The translations under genes were made by a program, and so were the position numbers. A model generated the notes under the pieces. It was not told the origin of the DNA. It worked only from the letters and a program-made list of their open reading frames with translations, and did not search any database. DNA of 64,000 nucleotides, from contig CATQJL010000316.1 in NCBI GenBank assembly GCA_958299035.1, positions 40,970,025-41,034,024 of the forward strand, written 5' to 3'. The stretch comes from Cylicocyclus nassatus (taxonomy: Eukaryota; Nematoda; Chromadorea; Rhabditida; Strongylidae). This document shows, piece after piece, positions 1 through 10,776 of this stretch; position 1 is the stretch's first letter, and each line of letters starts with the position of its first letter.

Positions 1-624
1 CAATAAGGAATTTTTATTTTTGCCAGAAAAGAAAACAGCAGGGGCGAGCATGTTCTCTTTAGAAGGGAACAGGGACTTTATGGGCGCGAAATTTAGGAAG
101 TTTCGAGCTTTTATAGACAAAGTTTGATATTTGTCGAAAAATCTACTGAAGAATTCCTACTTTTGCCCAAAAAGAAAACAGCAGGGGCGAGCATGTTCTC
201 CTTAGAGGGGACCAGGGAGTTATGGGCGCGAAATTTGCGAAGTTCCAAGCTTTTTTTTAGCTTTTCATAGAGGAATTCCTACTTTTGCCCGGAAAGAAAA
301 CAGCAGGGCGAGCATGTTCTCCTTAGAAGGGAACAGGGACTCTATGGGCGCGAAATTTTGGAAGTTCCGAGGTTTTATAGACAAAGTTTGATATTTGTCG
401 AAAAATCTACTGAAGAATTCTTACTTTTGCCCAAAAAGAAAACAGCAGGGGCGAGCATGTTCTCCTTAGAGGGGACCAGGGAGTTATGGGCGCGAAATTT
501 GCGAAGTTCCGAGGTTTTACAGAGAAAGTTTTATGTCGAAGAACTTTTAGCTTTATAATCCTACTTTTGCCCGAAAAGAAAACATCAGGGCGAAAAGGGT
601 TTCCTTACAAGGGACCAGGGACTT
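1..624 (+). repeat. Tandem array of 122-148 bp units (left part)
   Basis: The stretch repeats a unit containing TTTTGCCC, GAAAACAGCAGGG, AGCATGTTCTCC and TATGGGCGCGAAATTT. TGGGCGCG starts at 81, 223, 345 and 487, giving spacings of 142, 122 and 142 bp, so long and short units alternate. The array continues past the left window edge and resumes at 12712 after the BEL element. Short ORFs inside it shift between units and are not genes. Confidence 0.9.
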
Positions 625-1196
625 TATCGCTGCAACGCTGCGATCCCTCGAGGTTGTTACGTTTTCTATGGTTACTGTAACGCCGCGGCAACGCGGAGAA
701 CGTTATCTCATGACAGATATTCATTTGCAGCTTCAACTTCTCAAAATATATGGTTATCGTGCAACACATGGGATATAAGAAGCCGCGGTCGAGCGCGCAG
801 GGGCAGAATACTTTTATTTTTTCCTTTTCAATCACGTTGATGTCTTTGTTCTCACTTTATTTCAATTATAACTCGTTTCAACCATTTTGTAAGGGCAAAA
901 AGGCTGGCTGTGATTATCCACCGCGCACGCACTTTTCTATTTTTGCGCCAGAGAAAAAAGAGTTCTTGCAATTTTTCGAATATTCAATTTCATCGCGCCA
1001 AAAACATTTATCAATAATTGCGCCTATTCACATTCGTACAATAAAAATGGTTTATTTTTTATTTTTTGCGCATTATTGTTTTGATGTATCAGACTTTCGG
1101 TTTAATTACCCAAGTTTGAGGAATAAAGTCTGCGCCCGATCGTGTTGTTGGTCATACTGACGTTTGGTTGGTCATTACCGCGTGGCAGCGAACATA
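625..1196 (+). repeat. 5' LTR of BEL/Pao element
   Basis: The 572-bp direct repeat matches 12139-12711. A TATA-like GATATAAGAAG lies near 770. A perfect SL1 copy sits at 1099-1120, and AATAAA signals lie at 1041 and 1122. I infer that U3 ends near 1098, that R begins with SL1 and ends shortly after the 1122 signal, and that U5 runs to 1196. Confidence 0.92.
1099..1120 (+). other. Perfect SL1 spliced-leader sequence inside LTR
   Basis: These 22 bases start GGTTTAATTACCC and end AAGTTTGAG, identical to the conserved nematode spliced leader SL1. The next bases are GAATAAAG, not the GTAAAC donor of an SL RNA gene, so this is the mature exon form. The 3' LTR carries the same 22 bases at 12614-12635. 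Confidence 0.95.
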
Positions 1197-1210
1197 TGGT
1201 GCATCGGACC
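1197..1210 (+). other. Primer-binding site, tRNA-Gly type
   Basis: TGGTGCATCGG follows the LTR directly. It is complementary to CCA plus the 3' acceptor end of tRNA-Gly(GCC), as I recall that tRNA, over 11 bases. The position immediately after the LTR is canonical for minus-strand priming. Confidence 0.7.
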
Positions 1211-1375
1211 ACACAACAAAGGAACCGAAGGACTGCATAGGTACGACTCAACAGTGAATTCACCCAAACTAGCGCAATCTAAGTTTTCGATAACTCGTGA
1301 ATTGCGAAAAAAAAAATTCAAGAAATTATAATTCTCTTGATTTGTACGAGCAAAAGCAGTGATTGCAAAATTTAA

Positions 1376-1696
1376 ATGGCGGGACCAATCTCTATAAAAT
1401 CTCAAAAAGCGCTACTAACTAGGTATTGCAACAACCTTAATAGATTAATTCAAGAAAGTGAACAAATCGCAGCGCTAGAGCAATCGGCGTTTTTGCAATA
1501 CGATATAATAGAAAAAGCGCGTCGTCTAATTTACGAACTAAAAGCAACTACCAAAATAGTCATAGATAATTTATCCAATTTTGCGCATTTAGTAGACAGC
1601 AACATTGACTCTCTTCCTGAAGAGCAAGAAAAAGTAACTCAGGATTACATAGAAACTGCTCATGTAGCTATAGATCGCGTTACATCCAAATGTTAG
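1376..1696 (+). pseudogene. gag: BEL Gag, N-terminal fragment
   Basis: The first ORF after the primer-binding site starts at ATG 1376 and gives 106 residues, mostly helical and charged, before a stop at 1694. The Gag reading then continues in another frame from about 1681, so a one-base indel near 1670-1695 separates the two parts. Gag forms the particle that packages the element RNA. The N-terminal part has no motif I recognise, and its identity rests on position and on the DUF1759-type Gag that follows. The downstream part is further broken by the palindromic MITE at 1811-1922 and by TAG at 1966-1968, where BEL Gag normally keeps a tryptophan. Confidence 0.75.
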
Positions 1697-1810
1697 CAAT
1701 CCAGTTAGAAGCAATTACAATCAATCCTGCGTTCCAAACCAATGAAAGCGGAGCATCTACTTCAGCGCATATATTAAATGTAGACAAACCAAAACTACCA
1801 GCAATCCCTA

Positions 1811-1922
1811 CAATAGCGCTCACATTTTTTGAAAAATAGACGCGAATGTATGGACATGTCCGTACATGTCCATACATGTCCATACATTCGCGTCTATTTT
1901 TCAAAAAATGTGAGCGGTATTG
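1811..1922. mobile_element. 112-bp palindromic MITE with TA target duplication
   Basis: Two 49-bp arms (1811-1859 and 1874-1922) are inverted copies with one mismatch around a 14-bp loop. TA lies on both sides (1809-1810 and 1923-1924), as in Tc1/mariner-type MITEs. Element plus TA is 114 bp, a multiple of three, so the Gag frame is kept on either side. The insert itself brings an in-frame stop (gaa aaa tag) into gag. Confidence 0.9.
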
Positions 1923-2112
1923 TATACCTACATTTTCTGGTAGATATTGGGAATTCACAAATTTCTAGACTCTTTTTGAAGCAAATATACACAACCAGGC
2001 TCTGTCTAAATCACAAAAATTTGATTATTTAATAAATGCGCTAAAAGGTGAAGCCTTAGAAGCTATCAAACGGTTTCCAATAGCAGAAGAAAACTATGAT
2101 CCCGCAGTAGAA

Positions 2113-4962
2113 ATGTTGAAAAGAAAATACGGCGATGAATCACAACTCATAGCGCGCTTGCAATCAAGAATAGAAAATGTTAGAGCTCAGAATCCATCGA
2201 TCGGTGCGCAACGCAATTTACTTGAGCAAATCATTCCCATTGTAACGCAACTTGAAGCAAAGAAAGTAGGTCTAGATGGTTCATTTCCGGCACATAAAGT
2301 GCTGTCAAAGTTCAACACTCGTATTCAAAGAAAAGTCCTCGAAAATAGATATCGAGAAAGGACGAATGAACACGAATGGAAAATGAGAGAAATTGTAGAT
2401 ACTCTAGATGAAGTGATTTCCACTGAGGAACATATTAATGACATGCTTCAAATAGATGATGACTCACTTCAAAACAAACCGATTCCCTCCTCGGTACGAT
2501 TAAACTTCAACCAAGCGCGTAAAATATCTTGCATAATTTGCGGCTCAGAACAACATAGGGCATCAGATTGCACCAAATGCACAACGGTAGCAGCGCGACG
2601 CGAATTCCTTCAACAAAACAAAAGGTGTCTCAACTGCGCTAGAGAGGGACACTTTGCAAAGGATTGCAAAAGAGAGGGGTGTAGATTTTGCGAGGGAAGG
2701 AAACATCATTACACCCTATGTCCTCAACGAGTAAAGACAACCCAGATATCTGCTTCACAAGGAAGCCAGAACAGAAACAAAGAGAAATTGAGAAAGCCTA
2801 CAGAAAAAACGATTAAAGCACACGTGTCCCATATAAACACAGAAAATACGGCCCCTCCCCAAGAGGGTGAGAAAAAAGAAAAAACAACGGTACTTCAATG
2901 CAAAGCGACCGAACAGAAAAAGGTAGGCCATCAAGTGCTATTGCTTACGGGAATGGCTAAGGTACGCCAAGCAAATACAAATGAATGGAAAGAGGTAGAA
3001 GTTTTACTAGACACTGGTGCGGATCAATCTTTCATAAATGCAACATTAGCGCACGAGTTAGGGCTTCAACGCCAAGAGACTCGAGAATTCATGATGTACA
3101 CCTTTGGCTCCACGAAAGCAACACCAGTAACTTATGAGACAACATTGATAGATCTTCAAGATCATCATGGAAAAAAGCATAACATTAGAGTGTGCATAGC
3201 ACCCATCATAATGGGCAAAGGCAAACCCATTACACTGTCCGCCAAAGATGTGGAATTCATTGCGCAACAAGGGATAAGGCTATCCAAGACAGTCCAGTCG
3301 GATGAGGTGAAACCACAAGTACTGTTGGGTTGTGACCAACTATGGGGTTTTCTGGATATCACACACCCACAGTATACTTTGCCTTCTGGACTCAAACTAA
3401 TCCCATCGAGGTTGGGATATCTGCTTACGGGGAAGCAGGAACTGACAGGGAAAGATAGCCAGAAGGCTCCAAAAACTTATCCCGGCTCAGAAGAGGCGAA
3501 TATTTTCATGAATTTCGAAGAAGAAATGTGCAGATGGGACAAATATTGGACGATTGATTCCGCAGGCATACACGAATTCACAGGTACCAAAAATGCAGAA
3601 AAGGAAGCAACAAATGAAAAGGTACTGCAATTTTTTGAAAATACCATTGAAAAAAGAAGCGATGGTTATTATGTGCGACTTCCATTCAAAGACGGTCACC
3701 CACCTCTACCAAGCAACAAAGCAATAGCGCTAAAAAGACTGCAAAGTTCTCTTGCAACACTCAAAGTAACTCCACAGTTATTGGAAAATTATGATCAAAC
3801 ATTCAAAGACCAACTTGAAAAAGGGGTCATTGAAGAGGTACCAAACAACAAACCCCCCGAAGGCGAAATATTACACTATATTCCTCACCAAGCAGTCATA
3901 ACGCCACAAAAAGAAACTACTAAACTGCGCATAGTTTTTGACGCATCCTCACATTTCAAAGAATGTCCATCTCTAAATGACATTTTGCACCAAGGACCTT
4001 CAGTTCTGCCAGAAATTTACGCAATGCTCCTGCGCTTTCGTGCGAATGATTACGTCTTTACCGCAGATGTGGAAAAAGCTTTTCTTCAAGTGCGCTTAAA
4101 TGAGGTAGATAGGGATGCAACAAGATTCTTTTGGGTAAAAGATCTAACAGCGCCAATCAACGATGACAATCTGGTCATCTTTCGGTTCACCCGAGTCCCT
4201 TTTGGTCTAAATGTATCGCCATTCTTGCTGGCTGCTACGGTAAATCATCACCTACAAACCACAGCTGACAAGAGGTTAGGCGAAGAAATACACCAAAATT
4301 TGTACGTCGATAACCTCATCCTAGGGGCAAATTCAAAAGGCGAGATAGCAAGAAAAGCCGAGAAATCACGTGAAATTTTTTCCCAAATAGGTATGAATTT
4401 GCGAGAGTTTCTTTCAAATACAAATTCAATACGTGATAGTATCCCAGCTGAAGCATGCGCCAAATCTTCCGAACAGAAAATTCTGGGAATCACCTGGAAC
4501 GCTGAAAAAGATGAACTGAGTATACAATGCAAAATGCTACCGAGTTCAGTAGTCACAAAACGGATTGTGGCTAGGCAGATAGCTTCAATTTATGATCCAT
4601 TCGGGTGGCTGATTCCCCTGATTACTCAAGCAAAACATTTCCAGCAACAACTATGGAAACAGCGCTATTCCTGGGATCAAACATTACCAGAAAACCTAGC
4701 GCAACAATGGAACACTATTACCACAAGCGCAAATGGTTTTGAAAAACGAATACCAAGAAAGCTTCTTTCGGATATGTGCGGTAGCAAACTAGCAATTTTT
4801 GCCGATGCCAGCGAAATTGCAATGACAGCATGCGCCTATCTGTTCGATAGCAAAAACACAACTTTGGTTATGGCGAAAAGCAAACTTCCCTCAATTCAAT
4901 CCGCTATAACAATGCCAAAGCTAGAAATGCATGCGCTAACTACTGCAGCGAGGCTTACTTGG
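2113..4962 (+). pseudogene. pol: BEL Gag C-term, zinc knuckles, protease, RT, RNase H start
   Basis: One open frame carries most of the polyprotein. Residues 1-130 are the end of the DUF1759 Gag domain. Zinc knuckles follow at about 140-153, 178-191 and 196-209 (CX2CX4HX4C types). The aspartic protease has DTGADQSF near 300 (DUF1758). Reverse transcriptase spans about 540-780 with the active-site box LYVDN near 731. The Peptidase_A17/Pao linker follows near 790-880 (KILGITW, SIYDPFGW). RNase H begins near 893 with FADAS. The frame then enters the inserted element at 4963, and the open frame to 5085 is insert sequence. Before the first ATG at 2113 the same frame is Gag back to about 1681. The second catalytic position of the RT box is Asn rather than Asp; I recall this in other nematode BEL copies but could not check it. 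Confidence 0.9.
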
Positions 4963-6311
4963 GCCCGTATGCACGTACGTCCCCGCTGGGGAGGGGAGGG
5001 GAGCTGGATCCCTAGGGGAACGATCCCCTCCGCCGAACCCCGCCATGACAGAGGGGAGGGGAGCGATCCCCTCCCCTGCACCTAAGCGGGGATGGTGTGA
5101 ATGATTTCAGAGGTATTGATCGAGCGAACCCCAGTGCATACGGGGTTCGAATGGGGGAGGTTCCCTTCCCTTCCCCCACTCGAGCCCCGTATGCGCGAAT
5201 TCAACTCAATAACGCGGGGGAGGGGATCGACATCCCCTGCAACGAAGTAGGGGTTCGATGGTGTAGATCATGCCAGAGACGCGGATATTCTGGTTCTGCT
5301 CAGTCATTACCAAGCATTTCGTTCATTTTGATGGAGGATTTTCTTTGAAAGCCGGGTTCTTCTCTCAGCGACCTGTGGTTTGCAATTTGTCTTTCTTTTC
5401 TATATTCGCCTCTTGAGAAGAAATCCGAGCAACAATAGCTGCCAATTTCGATTATTTGTAGGAGTTCTTGATCATTCAGGAAATTTGCGTATTTTTTCAT
5501 ATAACATAATAGTTTTAACTATATAGGCTGAATAAACACACTGTAACTTTCATATTTCATGACATGTTGCCATTATCTTGTTTTTTTAACATAAGCTGCC
5601 TCGAAAAAATCTAGAAAGTAGCATATTTGCCTATTTCTGAGTAGAAATCCCCTGGGGAGTGATCCCCTCCCCAGCGTTCCCCTTGTGCATAGCAGGGATG
5701 GCTGCTGGGGATCATTCCCCTGGGATAAACGACGATATGCAGCTGATAGTTACAGCATTTATGGAGAGCTGGCACAATTTGCAGCTTCTGTTATGTGTTA
5801 GAATACTGCTTTGAGCGTCCGCGCGGCACCCCCCCCCCTTTTCGGCAGCATAACGTCTTCTACCCATTACCTTGCAGAGACACATCAACTTCTATAGTTC
5901 AACATTTTGACGCTGAAATGGAGCAGCATGAACGAAAGTGGGCAGCATCCAAGAAAGCAGGAACATAATGGGAGTAGAAAAAATCATTTTTAGCGCCCCG
6001 AGCGCAGTCACTGCATACGCACATTCCGCAACCCTAAATTCATTGAAGTGAGGAGATGAAGATGAGTTGCAGTCAAAATATGAAATAAGAAAGAGTTTTT
6101 CATAGAAAATTTGAAAGCAAGGTGATTTCCCCGTTTGATCCCCTCTTGTGCATAAGAGGGTTCACTTCCCCTCCCCACAGGGGATCCCTTGTACGATATT
6201 GTCTTTGTGCATACGGGGGTTCGCGCGGGGAGGGGAGGGGATCCCCAGCGGGGAACATTTCAATGGTTAAGCGCACATCCCCTCCCCGCGGGGATGTACG
6301 TGCATACGGGC
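4963..6311. mobile_element. 1349-bp non-autonomous TIR element with G-rich repeats
   Basis: Termini GCCCGTATGCACGTAC and its inverse are followed inward by CCCCGC(T/G)GGGGAGGGG. The 5-bp duplication cttgg lies at 4958-4962 and 6312-6316. Removing element plus one duplication keeps the RNase H frame, so the ends are exact. The interior holds many GTGCATA and GGGGAGGGG/CCCCTCCCC motifs (5020-5250, 5640-5730, 6120-6290) and no transposase. The short ORFs within it are shadows. A related copy lies at 59322-60074. I cannot place it in a known superfamily; 5-bp duplications are uncommon. Confidence 0.85.
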
Positions 6312-6316
6312 CTTGG

Positions 6317-6781
6317 TCAGTTTATACATCGCTAAAGCAAAACGCGGTAGATATCCATTTGAAAGAAATTTTTTTATTCTCCGATTCCCAAATTGCGCTA
6401 AGCTGGCTATCAAGTGCACCAAATGACATGAATGCAGGAGTACTCGTCAGGAATAGACAACGAGAGATTCAGAAGATTGTCCTTGCGCTAAAGAAAGAAG
6501 ATGTCGCTATCACGTTTAATTACGTCGCCACTAAAGACAACCCTGCAGACGCAGGAACTAGGGGCGTAACTAAAGCACAGTTCGCGCAACATACTTGGTG
6601 GGATGGTCCATGTTTCCTGCGACAAAAAGAGAACACACCAACCACCGAGTATAAAATATTTCTAAACGAAGCTGAAGAAGAAATTTTGGAAATGTGCACA
6701 TGCCTAAACCAACGCAACGAATCTGATCAAATCGAGCTTCTAGATTTGAAGAGATTCAGTTCCTTTGAAAAGGCCAAATGA
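6317..6781 (+). pseudogene. pol: BEL RNase H C-terminal part
   Basis: Pol resumes after the inserted element. It keeps SDSQIALSWL and the later DNPAD box typical of BEL RNase H, which removes RNA from the hybrid during reverse transcription. The frame ends at TGA 6779-6781. Downstream residues continue in the same frame into integrase, so this is a point nonsense and not a natural end. Confidence 0.88.
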
Positions 6782-6805
6782 GTTGCTGCCTATATTTTAA
6801 TCTTT

Positions 6806-8464
6806 TTGTGTAAAACCATGCGCAGATTCGATTCCGAACGAAAAAATGAGATTGTAACTAACATACCAGAACTAAAAAATGTATCGACTAACTTGCGAGT
6901 TGACGGATATACTATGAAAGCAGCACGCCTAGCTATCATACGAATTCATCAGATGCTTCTAACTCCATCCATTCGCAAATCAGTGGAAAACTCCTTAAGA
7001 CTCTATAAAGATAGTACAAAAATCTGGCGCACCCTAGGTCGAATTGGAAAATCATCTCTAGAAGAAGACACAAAAAACCCAATCTATATAATCCCAAAAA
7101 CCCCTCTAGCAAAACTCATAATTCGCGAAGCGCATGGGATCTACCATAGAGGAATTGAGCATACGATGGCTACAGTGCGAACGCAGTACTGGATTCCAAA
7201 ATTACGCCAACAGGTTCGCAAAGAAATTACGCACTGTACTGAATGCAAAAGATTTAACGGCTTACCATTTCCATATCCATCTACAACAGACCTTCCCGAA
7301 AGAAGGGTGCAAAAAAGCCGTCCCTTCCAGCACATAGAGCTAGATTTTTTCGATCTTCCCTTATGCAACGAAAATAGCGAAGAACGAAAAACCTACGGAT
7401 GCATTTTCACTTGCGCAGTAACACGACTCATGCATCTTGAACTAGTGCGCAGTATGGCAATTGGAAATTTTCTAAATGCTCTAAAACGATTTATTGCAAG
7501 AAGAGGCGTACCGTCCTCAATAACATGTGATAATGCGCCCACTTTTCTTCTGAGCGAAAATCTCCTAGATAGCGAAAGCACTTATGTCAATGACCAAATC
7601 ATGCAAGCGCTATCGCGCCAAGAAATTCAGTGGTATCACATAACACCATATGCCCCCTGGCAAGGAGGTTTCTATGAAAGGTTGATTACAATCAAACATG
7701 CGCTATACAAAGCACTGCGCTGCAATCCAAAGCCTTCCATAGACCAAATGGCTACCTTTCTGGCTGAAATAGAAGCTTGCTTAAATTCACGACCATTGAC
7801 ATATCAGAGTTCTGATCAAGAAAACTTTAGCTCAATACGGCCAATTGACTTCTTGGAAAAAGACATAATTCTTTCATTTCCACAAAACGATCTCTCAGCG
7901 CAAAATCAAGATCCAGATTACCTCTTGCCTCAAGAAATTCACTCGTTGGAAACTCGTGGAGAGGCAGAAGAAGCACTGCGTCTTTCAAATAAACGCACAG
8001 AACGATTCTGGAATATATGGAGGAAACAATACCTCACTAGCTTGCGCGAAAAGCATAAAAAATGCGTAGGATCAAAACGCGCTAGTCAAAACACTCCGGG
8101 ACTAGGAGAAGTTGTACTGCTCACAGATCCAGTTTTACCGCGTAATAGCTGGAAGTTAGCGCGAATAACCAAATTACTGCCTAGATCCGATGGACAGATA
8201 AGAGAAGCTGAACTTGTAACAGCTTCTAAACGAAAAATTCACAGACCAGTTAACTTACTAATACCGCTTGAAATCGATGATTTAGAAACTTCTACACAAG
8301 ATAAAGAAGAGCGCCAGGACAATCAAGAAACTGCAAAACCTCAGCGCCCATCCACCGACAGATACAATTTGAGGCCAAGACGTCAGGTACGCTACGAGGA
8401 AGCCGTCATGACAACAACTTCTTCATGTCAACCAAAATTACCTAGAGCGCAATATCAGTCATAG
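6806..8464 (+). pseudogene. pol: BEL integrase and C-terminal DUF5641-like domain
   Basis: This 552-residue frame follows the TGA at 6779 in phase. An H2C2 zinc-binding segment lies at about 109-147 (two His in HGIYHRGIEH, then CTEC). The integrase core has Asp near 181 (ELDFF), Asp near 243 (TCDNAP) and Glu near 290 (FYERL), a complete DDE set. A DUF5641-like segment follows near 430-490 (GEVVLLTDP), and a basic tail ends at TAG 8462. The enzyme inserts the cDNA into the genome. The ORF is intact, but it is only the C-terminal part of a polyprotein and the annotated ATG is simply the first one after the nonsense codon. Confidence 0.88.
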
Positions 8465-8568
8465 AAACCAATTGCAAAGCGCTTGATTTCTGTGTGAATA
8501 TCGATTGTTTATTTTGCTCTACACTTCTCTTTAACCCCGAATGTTGGCCTAGAGGAGCAATTGCGCTC

Positions 8569-10680
8569 ATGGCAATCTTGATATACACCGTCACTGCGCT
8601 ATCGACGACTCTAAAAATCGTGACGACGGTCTGCAGTGCGGCCATTGCGCGCCGCACGGCACTGCCTCTTTATCGTAAGGCAATCTTGCTTCTCAGCAGT
8701 GTAGGCTCCCTGCGGTAGCCATGAAAGTTCCTGCAAGCAAAAAAGATGCAAAAAGAAAAAGAAAAACCACAAGAACTCACCTTGTCCACGTAATTTGGGC
8801 GAATCACTAGGCGGCAGTGCCGTGCGGCGCGCACTGGCCGCACTGCAGACCGTCGTCACGATTTTTAGAGTCGACGATAGTATACCTCATCATAAAAGTC
8901 ACTGCAACGCTGACAAAACCCCTTAAATTCCTTTTCGTAGGATTTCAATCCCTCATTGCGCTGATTCTCCGAAACATACTCAAAGGCATATCTTGGGTGG
9001 CAAATAAAAAACCCAAAGGTCGTACTACAAGGGCAGCAAAAATTGCAGCTGCGCTAGCCATCATTACCATACTGAGTAAACATGACCGCTTGGTACACTC
9101 GTGCCAAGAAATAGATGTTTTAGAATACCACTCCACAACTTGCACCACAACGTCAGGGAAAGAAACATGCAAAATAACCCTATCCGAAATCTTAAAATTA
9201 AATGCTTTCAAACAAGAGGCATGTTTGCGCCTAATACGAAATTCCACCTCAGTCGGAAACATAAAAATCAAATGGCGAGGTTTGCGACTCACATGCGAAA
9301 AGGAAACCATGTTTTTCACTCGCATAAGCCAACTAAAAATGATAGACAGCAAAAGATGTGCCCATATGAGCTCATGCATCGGCGATAAATGCGCGTCGAT
9401 AAACAGTTCAACCTTACTACCAGAGTTGCAACAAGGAAATTCTTATCCAGGCCGCACAGGTTGCTTAGAATCGTGTGGTGGAATTGGTTGCGACTGCTTT
9501 TATCCAAGCTCTGGCTGTCTGTTTTATCGCGTATACGCTGTACCGGAAAGTCCTGAGATTTTTGAAGTTTTTCGTTGCGCTCATTGGAAAGAGGGAGTCA
9601 AATTGGACGTGATTATTGAGGATTTGAAGCTTAGAGAAGGAAAAGAACAATATACCATAACAGCAATCCCAAACATTCCTACAAAGCTTTCCTCACTACA
9701 GATAACTATGACAATGATGACTATCCCTCCAACCCCACTTATCTTCTATCAATTCATAACTAACGGCATTGATACTGTATGGTGGACAAACCGCATTAAA
9801 CCGAACTTGTTTTGCGAAACCAAAGAAAAAGCGCGCAAATTGAATTGCTCCTATGAAGACGACTGCAGATGTTTTGCAGCAGAAAACAGCGTCAATTGTC
9901 AATTCACGCAATCAAAACTGCAAGAAGAATTCGACCGAGTAGAACTAAAATTGCTGCTCAAAACACCTTCTTGGGAGCTGACAAAACAAAAAAAATCAAC
10001 TGATAGCGCACATATCCAATATGGTTTCAGCCGAATTCATAATAAACTTTGATAAAACTATCGAAACCACCATCTTGCAAACTGAAGATGAAGAATGTTC
10101 GGTAGAAAACGCTTATTTGAAAGGCTGCTATAATTGCGCAAAAGGTGCGGAAGCAAAGGTCTACTGCAAATCAAGAAAAAACTTGATTGGAGAAATACTA
10201 TGCGGAAAAAATGCTTTCGCAGTACCATGCGCATCATCAGCGCCGCGATCAACATTACGCTTTCATCTCGACAGTGCAAGGCAAAATATCGATTGTACCC
10301 TGAAGTGCGGAAGGAAAACGCATAAGTTCATGATTTCTGGAATTTTGAAATATATCGGTACCTTCCGAGAAAGCCTATTCAATAAACTTCAGGGAAATCA
10401 CACAGTATACAACGAGATTCCATGGCCAGACTTCAAGCATATAACCAATTTTGTTTTGAGCTGGTACAAAACGCTAGCAGTTGCTCTCGTATGCGTGTTA
10501 GCTGCTTTACTTTTTACGTATCTCTGCCTTCAAACATTAGGAATGCGCATACTTTTGCTAATTTTGAAAATTGCACGGACTATAATATGCTTTCTTGCGC
10601 GCATATGCTGTTGGGTTACACGTAAAGTTTATGAAAAACATAAAAACGAAAGTGACTACAAACATAAGAAAACTTTTTAA
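8569..10680 (+). pseudogene. env: Phlebovirus Gc-like envelope gene, interrupted
   Basis: The gene lies after pol, as in nematode BEL elements Tas and Cer7. A hydrophobic start from ATG 8569 is cut by the MITE at 8607-8872 and resumes at 8876 in phase once the MITE and one GAC are discounted. A signal-like hydrophobic stretch near 9035-9080 precedes a cysteine-rich ectodomain with clusters at 9100-9500, including CGGIGCDCF, which resembles the class II fusion-protein fold of phlebovirus G2 (family knowledge). The frame shifts between 10021 and 10052. The second part (10021-10680) has more cysteines and a strong transmembrane segment near 10455-10535, then a basic tail. It would sit in the membrane and mediate fusion in an infectious relative, but this copy cannot make an intact product. 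Confidence 0.82.
8607..8872. mobile_element. 266-bp MITE, about 58-bp TIRs, GAC duplication
   Basis: The left end starts GACTCTAAAAATCGTGACG, and the right end is its inverse over roughly 58 bp with few mismatches. GAC flanks both sides (8604-8606 and 8873-8875). Element plus duplication is 269 bp, which explains the frame change between the two env parts. A 3-bp duplication fits PIF/Harbinger- or CACTA-like families, but the target is not TWA. There is no coding content. Confidence 0.85.
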
Positions 10681-10760
10681 CCTTATCAACGCCGTATGCG
10701 CCTGCGCCAAAAAAAAAGAAAAAAAAAGAAAAAAAACAAAACAAACAATAACCCTCACTA

Positions 10761-10776
10761 TCTTTTCCAGGCAATG
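10761..10776 (+). promoter_or_regulatory. Probable 3' splice site before third ORF
   Basis: TCTTTTCCAG at 10761-10770 is followed by GCAATGG, placing an ATG four bases after the AG. An A-rich tract lies just upstream (10709-10750). This fits production of the third ORF from a spliced subgenomic RNA; it is inferred only. Confidence 0.45.

Noticed and set aside
750..1160. 136-codon ORF in the LTR (and its copy at 12352-12675)
   Set aside because: It lies within regulatory LTR sequence, overlaps SL1 and AATAAA, and has no domain.
4963..6311. Coding sequence in the G-rich insert, including the first part of the 6122-6781 frame and the end of the 2113-5085 frame
   Set aside because: These residues are translated transposon repeats. 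Pol similarity stops at 4962 and resumes at 6317.
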